In this document: positions 1-5,104 of the stretch, piece after piece
Position numbering within the stretch: position 1 is the first letter of the stretch
How the letters are laid out: each line of letters begins with the position of its first letter
Origin: Acetobacteraceae bacterium
Lineage (GTDB): Bacteria > Pseudomonadota > Alphaproteobacteria > Acetobacterales > Acetobacteraceae
Assembly (NCBI GenBank): GCA_014377905.1
Contig: JACMOQ010000295.1
Span: forward strand, 1 to 5,104
Direction of reading: 5' to 3'
DNA: 5,104 nt
Translations under genes and position numbers: made by a program
Notes under the pieces: model-generated
Databases searched by the model: none
What the model was told of the DNA's origin: nothing
Seen by the model: the letters and a program-made list of their open reading frames with translations, nothing else

Positions 1-536
1 ACCTGTTCGAACTCGGTCGGCAGCGCATGATCCTCGAACCGTGTCCCGGCGCGGGTGATGCGCAGCCATCCAGGGGATGTCAAGGTGCCGTTGGCGCGCA
101 GACTGTTCGGGGCAAATACGCGGTGGTGGCGATCGCCTTCGGGGTGGCGCAACACAACATCGTAGTCGAGCAGCGCGGCCCCCGCCCCGGACCCGGTGCT
201 GAACCTGACCGGAACCGTGACCAGCCCGGCCAGCGGATAGGCTTCGAGGGCAAACCTACGGGCACTGCCGGCCGGATGGGACGGGGTGGCGATGTCGATC
301 GCGGTGACGCCGGCGAGGTCAAAATCATCCAGAAACGCATGCAGCAACGGCTTATAGGCGCTGCGGATATGGGCGCTGACCCCAGCCGTTGCCAACGCCA
401 CTTCGGCGGCATGGCGGGCGGCGAAATCTTCGAACACCCAGGCCTCAACCAGCGCACCGGCCCCGGCTGGGCCAGCTAGCCTATCCACCAGAGCATCAAG
501 CGCATTGGGAAAAGTCGCTTCGAGCAAGATCGTCAT
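1..536 (-). CDS. Unrecognised protein, last visible gene of the transporter operon (C-terminus outside window)
   Basis: This minus-strand frame opens with ATG at 536-534 and runs without a stop for 178 codons to the left edge, so the C-terminus is missing. The protein starts MTILLEATFPNALDALVD. It is rich in Ala, Leu and Gly and has no signal peptide or membrane segment, so a cytoplasmic location is likely. Recognisable patches are IRSAYKPLLHAFLDDFDL (about residues 62-79), SHPAGSARRFALEAYPLAGL (about 88-107) and a Trp near 167. The start lies one base past the stop of the upstream permease gene, with GGAGG inside that gene's last codons, so the two are probably translationally coupled. I do not recognise the family with certainty. 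My weak guess is the N-terminal part of an M14-type zinc carboxypeptidase-like protein of the kind found beside peptide transporters, but any catalytic HxxE motif would lie outside the window. Coding status is well supported by the start, SD site and coupling; function is not. Confidence 0.82.
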   Translation of the reverse strand, partial: MTILLEATFPNALDALVDRLAGPAGAGALVEAWVFEDFAARHAAEVALATAGVSAHIRSAYKPLLHAFLDDFDLAGVTAIDIATPSHPAGSARRFALEAYPLAGLVTVPVRFSTGSGAGAALLDYDVVLRHPEGDRHHRVFAPNSLRANGTLTSPGWLRITRAGTRFEDHALPTEFEQ

Positions 537-537
537 A

Positions 538-1353
538 TCATCCTCCGCGTGGGTCGAGTCGGTCGCGCAACCAGTCGCCCAGTAAATTCAGGCCCAGCAC
601 CATCATCATGATGGCGACGCCGGGGAACACGCTGACCCACCAGGCGGTTTGCAGATAGGTGCGGCCATCGGCGAGCATGCCGCCCCAGCTTGGTGTGATC
701 GGGTCGATGCCGAGGCCCAGAAAGGTCAGGCTGCTTTCGAGCAGGATGTTGTTGGCAATATTGAGCGTCATCAGCACCAATACCGGTCCAAACGCGTTGG
801 GCAGGATATGGCGCCAGATGATCGCCAAATCGATCAATCCCATCGCACGCGCGGCCTGCACAAATTCGCGCTCGCGCAATGACAGCACGCTTGCCCGCAC
901 GACACGGGCATATTGCACCCATTGCGCGATAATCATGAACATAATGAGGAAATACTGGTCCGCCCCCAGAATCGCGGTGAAAGTGATTGCGACCAGAATG
1001 AACGGCAAAGCGAGTTGCACATCCGCCCAGCGCATGACCACCAAATCCCACACCCCGCCGAAATAGCCCGCGATCAGCCCCATGAACACGCCGAACACGC
1101 TGGCGCCGAGCACCGACAGCATACCCACCGTCAGCGACACCCAGCCGCCGGCGACCACGCGAGCCAGCACGTCGCGGCCGATCGGGTCGGTGCCGAGCGG
1201 GTGTGCCCAATCCGCGAAAGGGGCGCGCAGGCGGGCGGTGAGGTCCATTGCCTCGCCATTATCGGGAAAGGTCCAGCCGGATGACAGGACGGCGAGCGCC
1301 ATGCCGCCGGCGAAAATCCCGCCGAGCAGCAGGTCAGGCGACAACCGTTTCAT
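538..1353 (-). CDS. ABC transporter permease, DppC/OppC type
   Basis: This is an inner-membrane permease subunit of a peptide/nickel-class ABC importer, 271 residues, within the usual size for the family. A hydrophobic segment at about 9-27 is followed by the family hallmark HPLGTDPIGRDVLARVVAGG (51-70), then membrane segments at about 75-99, 114-145, 187-207 and 238-260. The cytoplasmic EAA loop, which docks on the ATPase, is EFVQAARAMGLIDLAIIWRHILP (163-185) with the conserved Gly and the I-LP ending. The C-terminal hallmark SLTFLGLGIDPITPSWGGM spans about 208-226. ATG 1353 is chosen because it gives the standard N-terminus and has GGGAGG ten bases upstream; the frame stays open to 1542, but that extension overlaps the other permease and translates repeat sequence. 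It is separated from the upstream permease by 121 bases holding a palindromic repeat, and from the downstream gene by one base. The substrate cannot be read from the sequence. Confidence 0.95.
   Translation of the reverse strand: MKRLSPDLLLGGIFAGGMALAVLSSGWTFPDNGEAMDLTARLRAPFADWAHPLGTDPIGRDVLARVVAGGWVSLTVGMLSVLGASVFGVFMGLIAGYFGGVWDLVVMRWADVQLALPFILVAITFTAILGADQYFLIMFMIIAQWVQYARVVRASVLSLREREFVQAARAMGLIDLAIIWRHILPNAFGPVLVLMTLNIANNILLESSLTFLGLGIDPITPSWGGMLADGRTYLQTAWWVSVFPGVAIMMMVLGLNLLGDWLRDRLDPRGG
541..546 (-). promoter_or_regulatory. Ribosome binding site of the unrecognised downstream gene
   Basis: GGAGGA on the minus strand ends four bases before ATG 536. It lies inside the last codons (Gly-Gly-stop) of the permease gene, so ribosomes ending that gene sit on this site. 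The ATG at 541-539 inside the same sequence is followed almost at once by TGA, so it cannot be the start. This decides the choice of 536. Confidence 0.7.
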
Positions 1354-1363
1354 GGCGGGCAAG

Positions 1364-1369
1364 CCTCCC
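1364..1369 (-). promoter_or_regulatory. Ribosome binding site of the DppC-like permease, overlapping the repeat edge
   Basis: GGGAGG (part of GAGGGAGG) lies ten bases before ATG 1353, a slightly long spacing. The site overlaps the outer arm of the palindromic repeat by two bases, and the longer purine run by four. Folding of the repeat could therefore limit ribosome access. Confidence 0.6.
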
Positions 1370-1447
1370 TCACCCCGGCCCTCTCCCGAGGGGCGAGGGG
1401 GGAAACGCTGCTCCCTTTTCTGCTTGGGGAGGGCCAGGGTGAGGCGG
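1364..1447. repeat. Imperfect palindromic repeat between the two permease genes
   Basis: The outer arms are 1368-1386 and 1426-1444: CCTCACCC, one mismatch, GGCCCTC, then near-matching C-rich bases, so 17 of 19 positions pair by Watson-Crick. Each half also folds on itself. At 1379-1399, CCCTC-t-CCC pairs with GGG-c-GAGGG around a three-base loop. At 1411-1431, CTCCC pairs with GGGAG. The result is a stem with two inner hairpins. The G/C-rich half-palindrome (CCTCACCC-GGCCCTCTCCC) is the sort of dispersed extragenic repeat common in proteobacterial genomes; its translation gives the familiar spurious peptide HPGPLPRGEGG. Here it fills most of the 121-base gap between the permease genes. It may stabilise or partly terminate the transcript; either would be inference. 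Confidence 0.8.
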
Positions 1448-1474
1448 TGGCGGTACGCCGGGAAGCCGGGCCCT

Positions 1475-2398
1475 TCATTCCTTCCTGATCCTCGGACCAA
1501 CCAACCGATACAAAACATCGATCGCCAAATTAACCAGCACAATCATCGCCGCCAGCACCGTCACCACCGCCTGCAACACCGGATAATCGCGCGACGACAC
1601 CGCATCGAATGCGAGCGAGCCCATGCCCGGCCAGTTGAACACCCGTTCGATGACCAACGCGCCGCCGATCAGCCCGCCAAATTGCAGCCCGAGATAGGTC
1701 AGCAGCGGGATGGCGCAATTGGCGAGGGCGTGTTTGTAGAGCACCACCCGATCGCGCAGGCCCTTGCTGCGCGCGACCATGATATATTGCGCCGAAAGGG
1801 TATCGAGCATGGCACTGCGCACCAACCGAACATTGGATGCCGCCAAAATGATCGCCAAGGTTACAGTTGGCATTACGAGGCTCAGCGGCCCTTCCGCCCC
1901 CGATGGCGGCAGCCAGCGCAAAGTGATGCCGAAAATCAACACAAGCATCAGAGCCAGCCAGAAATTCGGCACCGACAGTCCCAATAGTGAGACGATGCGG
2001 ATCACCTGATCGGCGGCGGCGCCTTTTTTTACCGCGGCGTGCACCCCAAGCGGGATCGCGATGATGATCGCGAGGCCCAACCCCGACACCGCCAACAGTA
2101 AGGTGCGCGGCAGGGCCTGGGCAACCAGGAGCCCGACCGAGGTGCCACCCATGAAGCTGCGCCCCATATCGCCGGTCAGCATGCCGCCGATAAAGCCGAA
2201 ATACTGCGCGCTGAACGGCCGATCCAAGCCCAATCCCTCGCGGATGTTGATCAGATCCTGCGCGTTGATCGACCCAGCCCCCTGGGCCAGCATCACCGCC
2301 GGGTCGCCGGATAGCCGAACGGCCCAAGCGACCAGCAGGGTGACCACCAGAACAACGAAAGCGGCCTGCAGCAGCCTGCGAACCAGAAACCCGAGCAG
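1475..2398 (-). CDS. ABC transporter permease, DppB/OppB type, apparent CTG start
   Basis: This is the first inner-membrane permease of the importer, 307 residues from the chosen start, normal for DppB-like proteins. The N-terminus reads (M)LGFLVRRLLQAAFVVLVV and leads into the first membrane segment, then RLSGDP (about 28-33), a family hallmark. Later segments lie at about 96-120, 135-160 and 170-190. The EAA loop YIMVARSKGLRDRVVLYKHAL begins at about 205. The C-terminal hallmark ERVFNWPGMG is at about 251-260, followed by SSRDYPVLQA and a last membrane segment ending RLVGPRIRKE. In frame there is no ATG, GTG or TTG between the stop at 2416-2414 and GTG 2347, and a start at 2347 would cut off half of the first membrane segment. 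CTG 2398 restores the normal N-terminus and has GGTGGA eight bases upstream. ATT 2407 is a less likely alternative. Only four bases separate it from the binding-protein gene stop, so the two are cotranscribed and probably coupled. Confidence 0.93.
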   Translation of the reverse strand: MLGFLVRRLLQAAFVVLVVTLLVAWAVRLSGDPAVMLAQGAGSINAQDLINIREGLGLDRPFSAQYFGFIGGMLTGDMGRSFMGGTSVGLLVAQALPRTLLLAVSGLGLAIIIAIPLGVHAAVKKGAAADQVIRIVSLLGLSVPNFWLALMLVLIFGITLRWLPPSGAEGPLSLVMPTVTLAIILAASNVRLVRSAMLDTLSAQYIMVARSKGLRDRVVLYKHALANCAIPLLTYLGLQFGGLIGGALVIERVFNWPGMGSLAFDAVSSRDYPVLQAVVTVLAAMIVLVNLAIDVLYRLVGPRIRKE

Positions 2399-2402
2399 TG
2401 TG

Positions 2403-3911
2403 CTAATCCACCGTCACATCGGTCAGGCGGAAGCGGTTATCCGCGGGCGGCACCAGGCCCTTGACCCGTTTGTTGACCCCGAAAATTGTGTTGAGGTTGT
2501 ACATCGGGATTTCCAGGGCGTGATCGGCCACATAATGCGCCACCCCTTGCAGCAATTTCTCGCGTTGGGCGCGGTCGGACGACAGGCGCTGATCCTCAAG
2601 CATTTTGTCGAGGATCGGGTCCTTGTCGTAAGGGTTCCAACGCTCGCCGCTGTGGTACAGCAAATAGGCGGTATTGTCATAGTCGAACGTCCAGCCGCCC
2701 CAGCCGAACTGGAACATCTCGGCGGTCTTGCCGTTGGGGATGATATCGTTGGTCATGATATTCATCTCGTAGCCCTTGACCCCACCTTTCAGACCCACCG
2801 CGGTCAGATAGCCGGCCACCGCCTGCGCAACCTCGCGGAACAGCGGGTTGTTGCTCTGAAAATCGATCTGGGCTGGGGTGCCCGGCGCAATGCCGGCCGC
2901 TTTTAGCAGCGCCCGGGCGCCGGCGGGGTCGAATGGCACCGGCTTCTGGTTCGGGTCAAACCCAAAGGACAAAGCTGATTGATTGCTCACCACTGTCTTG
3001 GCATGGCCTTGCAGGATGGTCTTGACGATGGTTTCGCGATCAACCGCCATGATCATGGCTTTGCGGACCCGTTCATCCTTGGTGATGCCGTTGGCGGTGT
3101 TGAAGCGCAGCACCGTGACCGATGGGCCGGTAATGCTTTCGACCTTCAACGTCGCGGTTTTCTCGATTGCTGGCACCAGGCTGACCGGCACGTTGGTGGC
3201 GATATCGATCCGGCCGGCCTGCAATTCGGCAACCTGGGTGTCAGGCTCAACAATGAAGCGATAGATCAGCTTATCGAGCTTGCTGATGCCCTCCCAATGT
3301 TTTGCATAAGGTTCGAGGGTGAGGCTGACTTTCGGCTGATAATCCACAACCTTAAACGGTCCGGTGCCGATTGGTTTGATCTTGAAGACGTCCTTGCCGA
3401 CGTCGGTGATATATTTTGGCGGCACGATCATCGCACCATAGCCGGCGAACTTGGTCAGGATCACCGGGTCCGGCCGTTTCATCACGATATCGACGGTGAA
3501 CGGATCGACGATCTCTACCGACCCAATCGCATTGTAGTTGGATTGCTGCGGTCCCTTGGCGCCGTCTGGGCCAAGCAGCCGGTCAAAGGTGAATTTCACT
3601 GCCGTTGCGTCGAACGCCTCGCCATTCTGAAAGGTCACGCCCTGGCGCAATTTAAAGCGCATCCGCGCCCCGCCATCGAGGAATTCCCACGACGTTGCCA
3701 ACGCCGGCTTGATCGCCATATCGGCGCCGCGCTGGACCAGGCCGTCGAAGACATTGCTGCCGATCTGGCCCCAGGAAATCAAGAATGTGTCGATCGGGTC
3801 ATAGCTTGCCGGGTCCTGCGCCTGGGCAAGCGTTAAAATACCGCCAGCCTGCACAGGGGCGGCAAAGCCCAAAGCCAGGACTACAAAAAGCGAACGCATA
3901 CGCATCATCAT
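2403..3911 (-). CDS. Periplasmic substrate-binding protein of a peptide/nickel-type ABC transporter (SBP_bac_5)
   Basis: This extracytoplasmic receptor captures the ligand and delivers it to the two permeases encoded next to it. From ATG 3911 it has 502 residues, typical of the family. The first 22 residues form a Sec signal peptide: MMMRMR, a hydrophobic core LFVVLALGFAA, and a PVQA cleavage site before GG. There is no lipobox cysteine, so it should be soluble in the periplasm. The family signature lies at about 69-112 (PALATSWEFLDGG, then FKLRQGVTFQNGEAFDATAVKFTFDR), followed by IKPIGTGPFKVVDYQP and FRFNTA-type segments. The mature protein contains no cysteine. The frame stays open upstream to 4040, but that stretch is Pro-rich and lacks a signal peptide, so the start is placed at the MMMRMR cluster; 3905 or 3899 would also keep the signal peptide. 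The SD is weak (TTGGA). Homologues bind di- and oligopeptides, nickel chelates, glutathione or opines; the ligand here is unknown. Confidence 0.95.
   Translation of the reverse strand: MMMRMRSLFVVLALGFAAPVQAGGILTLAQAQDPASYDPIDTFLISWGQIGSNVFDGLVQRGADMAIKPALATSWEFLDGGARMRFKLRQGVTFQNGEAFDATAVKFTFDRLLGPDGAKGPQQSNYNAIGSVEIVDPFTVDIVMKRPDPVILTKFAGYGAMIVPPKYITDVGKDVFKIKPIGTGPFKVVDYQPKVSLTLEPYAKHWEGISKLDKLIYRFIVEPDTQVAELQAGRIDIATNVPVSLVPAIEKTATLKVESITGPSVTVLRFNTANGITKDERVRKAMIMAVDRETIVKTILQGHAKTVVSNQSALSFGFDPNQKPVPFDPAGARALLKAAGIAPGTPAQIDFQSNNPLFREVAQAVAGYLTAVGLKGGVKGYEMNIMTNDIIPNGKTAEMFQFGWGGWTFDYDNTAYLLYHSGERWNPYDKDPILDKMLEDQRLSSDRAQREKLLQGVAHYVADHALEIPMYNLNTIFGVNKRVKGLVPPADNRFRLTDVTVD
2407..2412 (-). 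promoter_or_regulatory. Ribosome binding site supporting the CTG start of the DppB-like permease
   Basis: GGTGGA lies within the last codons of the binding-protein gene (Thr-Val-Asp-stop), with eight bases between it and CTG 2398. This ideal spacing is the main argument for the non-standard start. No comparable site precedes GTG 2347. Confidence 0.55.
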
Positions 3912-4021
3912 TCGTATCCAATCTAGAAAGGTGGCGTAGCCTGGGCCAGGGCGGGGGATGGCGTCAAGCGGGGTTGGCCGATCAGGATGATGCGGCTGAT
4001 ACCGACCGGGCGGATTGGACG

Positions 4022-4083
4022 CGACGCACAGATGCGGCAAGGTAGGACGGAGGGAGGAAAGTCTGCGTCGTGTGAACCACGCA
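4022..4083 (-). other. Possible alternative hairpins in the transporter leader
   Basis: On the minus strand the leader contains TGCGT (4083-4079), then CGACGCA (4070-4064), then TGCGTCG (4028-4022). The middle element can pair with the first over 5 bp or with the third over a perfect 7 bp, but not with both. Such competing pairings are typical of attenuators, but the stems are short and there is no clear U-run terminator after them, so this is a weak call. Confidence 0.25.
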
Positions 4084-4095
4084 TGCTCCCCTCAT

Positions 4096-4149
4096 ATTCC
4101 ACTATCATAGATAGTGAAAATAAAGATACCTTGAGATTAAAAGTGGAAT
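4096..4149. repeat. Widely spaced 8-bp inverted repeat flanking the AT-rich core
   Basis: ATTCCACT at 4096-4103 is repeated in inverted form as AGTGGAAT at 4142-4149, with 38 bases between the arms. The left arm overlaps the compact 7-3-7 palindrome, so in RNA the two structures would exclude each other; in DNA the arms could be paired protein sites. Chance occurrence of an 8-bp match within this distance is possible. Confidence 0.4.
4100..4116. promoter_or_regulatory. Perfect 7-3-7 palindrome, candidate operator
   Basis: CACTATC and GATAGTG are perfect inverted copies around ATA. The 17-base site lies 68 bases before the sulfhydrylase start and about 190 bases before the binding-protein start, in the AT-rich part of the divergent region. 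Symmetry, length and position suit the operator of a dimeric helix-turn-helix regulator acting on one or both genes. The regulator cannot be named from the sequence. Confidence 0.5.
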
Positions 4150-4159
4150 GGGCTTCAAT
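4131..4159 (+). promoter_or_regulatory. Possible sigma-70-type promoter for the sulfhydrylase gene
   Basis: TTGAGA (4131-4136) and TTCAAT (4154-4159) are separated by 17 bases. They match the -35 consensus in five of six positions and the -10 consensus in four of six. Transcription would start near 4166 and leave a leader of about 20 bases. The palindrome at 4100-4116 would then sit just upstream of the -35 box, where an activator commonly binds. The assignment is weak. Confidence 0.35.
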
Positions 4160-4172
4160 CGTTCATCAAACC

Positions 4173-4178
4173 AGGAGG
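4173..4178 (+). promoter_or_regulatory. Strong ribosome binding site of the sulfhydrylase gene
   Basis: AGGAGG is a full consensus SD six bases before ATG 4185. It fixes the start and suggests efficient translation. Confidence 0.85.
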
Positions 4179-4184
4179 CTGCCA

Positions 4185-5104
4185 ATGTCAACCCATCCCG
4201 AGACCCTCGCGCTTCATGCCGGCTGGCGTCGCGACGAAGCCACAACTGCGGTTGCCGTGCCGATTTATCAAACCACCGCGTTCCAGTTCAACGACACCGA
4301 CCACGCCGCCGGCCTGTTCGGGTTGGCACAGCTTGGTAATATCTACACCCGCATCATGAACCCGACGACCGATGTGCTGGAAAAGCGCATGGCGGCGTTG
4401 GAAGGTGGGGTGGCTGCCCTCGCGCTGGCATCGGGGCAATCGGCGAGCCTGTTCGCGGTGCTGAACCTTGCCCGCGCCGGCGACAACATCGTTTCGTCCA
4501 CCGATCTTTACGGCGGCACCTGGAATTTGTTTGCCAACCAGCTGAAGGACATGGGAATCGAGGCCCGCTTCGTCGATCCAGCCGATCCGGAGGCGTGTGC
4601 CCGCGCCACCGATGATCGCACCCGGGCCTATTACGCGGAAACCCTGCCCAACCCGAAATTGCGGGTGTTCCCGATCGCCGAGGTTGCCGCCATCGGCCGC
4701 CGCTTTGGCATTCCGCTGATCATGGACAACACCGCCGCCCCTTTGCTGGTGCGCCCGTTTGACCATGGCGCCGCAGTGGTGATGTATTCGGCAACCAAAT
4801 ATCTTGGCGGCCACGGCACCTCGATCGGCGGCATTGTCATCGATGGCGGCAATTTCGACTGGGAGGCCAATCCTGCCCGCCAGCCGGCGCTGAACACGCC
4901 CGACCCGTCCTATCACGGGGCCGTCTGGAGCCAGGCGGTAAAGCCGCTGGGGCCGATTGCCTATATCCTGAAAATGCGGGTGACTTTGCTGCGCGACATC
5001 GGCGCCTGCATTAGCCCGTTCAATGCTTGGTTGATCCTGCAGGGGATTGAGACGTTGGCGCTTCGGATGCGCGCCCATTGCGACAATGCGCTGGCGGTGG
5101 CGAA
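4185..5104 (+). CDS. metY: O-acetylhomoserine sulfhydrylase (aminocarboxypropyltransferase), C-terminus outside window
   Basis: This is a cytoplasmic PLP enzyme of the Cys/Met metabolism family that makes homocysteine from O-acetylhomoserine and sulfide (or methionine with methanethiol). The window holds 306 codons of an expected total of about 425-440. The start MSTHPETLALHAGWRRDEATTAVAVPIYQTTAF is typical of the family. PLP-site residues are visible: Y54 and R56 in YTRIMNPT, which reach the phosphate of the neighbouring subunit's PLP; S83-G84-Q85 in the phosphate-binding loop; Y109 in DLYGGT, which stacks on the ring; D181 in IMDNTAAPLL; and the Schiff-base lysine K205 in YSATKYLGGHG. The later stretch PDPSYHGAVW and ISPFNAWLILQGIETLALRMRAH favour the MetY subgroup over MetB/MetC or MetZ, although substrate preference within the family is hard to prove by eye. 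It is transcribed divergently from the peptide-type transporter and preceded by a consensus SD. No truncation other than the window edge and no missing key residue is seen. Confidence 0.96.
   Translation, partial: MSTHPETLALHAGWRRDEATTAVAVPIYQTTAFQFNDTDHAAGLFGLAQLGNIYTRIMNPTTDVLEKRMAALEGGVAALALASGQSASLFAVLNLARAGDNIVSSTDLYGGTWNLFANQLKDMGIEARFVDPADPEACARATDDRTRAYYAETLPNPKLRVFPIAEVAAIGRRFGIPLIMDNTAAPLLVRPFDHGAAVVMYSATKYLGGHGTSIGGIVIDGGNFDWEANPARQPALNTPDPSYHGAVWSQAVKPLGPIAYILKMRVTLLRDIGACISPFNAWLILQGIETLALRMRAHCDNALAVA

Larger units (their letters stand above)
3912..4184. promoter_or_regulatory. Divergent intergenic control region
   Basis: These 273 bases separate the leftward transporter operon from the rightward sulfhydrylase gene and must contain both promoters. 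The part next to the transporter (about 3912-4090) is GC-rich and would be a long leader. The part from about 4090 to 4165 is clearly AT-rich and holds two inverted repeats and a possible rightward promoter. I see no convincing small gene, tRNA or terminator here. Confidence 0.8.

Noticed and set aside
1379..1431. Intrinsic terminator within the intergenic repeat
   Set aside because: The hairpins are strong, but on the transcribed strand they are not followed by a U-run, so a classical terminator is not supported.
1354..1542. N-terminal extension of the DppC-like permease to ATG 1542
   Set aside because: It would overlap the preceding permease gene and translate the palindromic repeat; ATG 1353 gives the normal family N-terminus.
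1082..1987. Long plus-strand open frame across the permease genes and the repeat
   Set aside because: The translation is low-complexity Arg/Pro/Gln/His-rich, runs through the palindromic repeat and is antisense to two clear permease genes.
2061..3836. Two long plus-strand open frames (2061-2906, 2979-3836) antisense to the binding protein and DppB-like gene
   Set aside because: No family resemblance and no ribosome sites seen; they are explained by the codon bias of the opposite strand.
3940..3950. CCTGG-g-CCAGG palindrome
   Set aside because: Only 5-bp arms in a GC-rich tract; expected by chance and not near a plausible promoter element.
3912..4040. N-terminal extension of the binding protein to ATG 4040
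   Set aside because: The added 43 residues are Pro/Arg-rich, would bury the signal peptide internally and do not resemble the family.
4090..4184. SAM-II or SAH riboswitch before the sulfhydrylase gene
   Set aside because: SAM-II elements often precede such genes in alphaproteobacteria, but I could not find the GCTAAA-type conserved segment or the pseudoknot pairing, and the proposed leader is only about 20 bases. An Infernal search with the Rfam models would be decisive.
4188..5078. Long minus-strand open frame opposite the sulfhydrylase gene
   Set aside because: It is a mirror of a GC-rich coding region, has no SD or recognisable domain, and lies wholly over a gene with clear catalytic motifs.

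Overview
The window is GC-rich with strongly G/C-ending codons. It looks like a proteobacterial chromosome segment, most likely an alphaproteobacterium; that assignment is inference from codon style, gene families and a dispersed palindromic repeat of a kind common in proteobacteria. No RNA gene, mobile element or CRISPR array is visible.

Layout. Positions 1-3911 hold a minus-strand operon, read from right to left: a periplasmic solute-binding protein of the SBP_bac_5 (peptide/nickel/opine) type (3911-2403), a DppB-like permease (2398-1475), a DppC-like permease (1353-538), and an unrecognised protein (536 to beyond the left edge). Positions 3912-4184 are a divergent intergenic region, with an AT-rich stretch at about 4090-4165 that contains two inverted repeats. 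Positions 4185-5104, plus strand, are the first 306 codons of a PLP-dependent O-acetylhomoserine sulfhydrylase (MetY family), cut by the right edge.

How the parts may work together. The binding protein would capture a small peptide-like or amine-type ligand in the periplasm and deliver it to a channel made of the two permeases. No ATP-binding subunit lies in the window, so it is probably encoded past the left edge, after the unrecognised gene. That gene is translationally close to the second permease (one base between stop and start) and may act on the imported compound. The divergent sulfhydrylase makes homocysteine/methionine from O-acetylhomoserine, so a shared regulatory region could tie the transporter to sulfur or methionine supply; this is inference only.

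Points of interest. The first permease has no ATG, GTG or TTG that would preserve its first membrane segment; it appears to start at CTG 2398 behind a GGTGGA ribosome site. A roughly 80-base imperfect palindrome sits between the two permease genes, and its edge supplies the second permease's ribosome binding site. A perfect 7-3-7 palindrome lies in the divergent promoter region. The window is otherwise ordinary, and I found no convincing new system.
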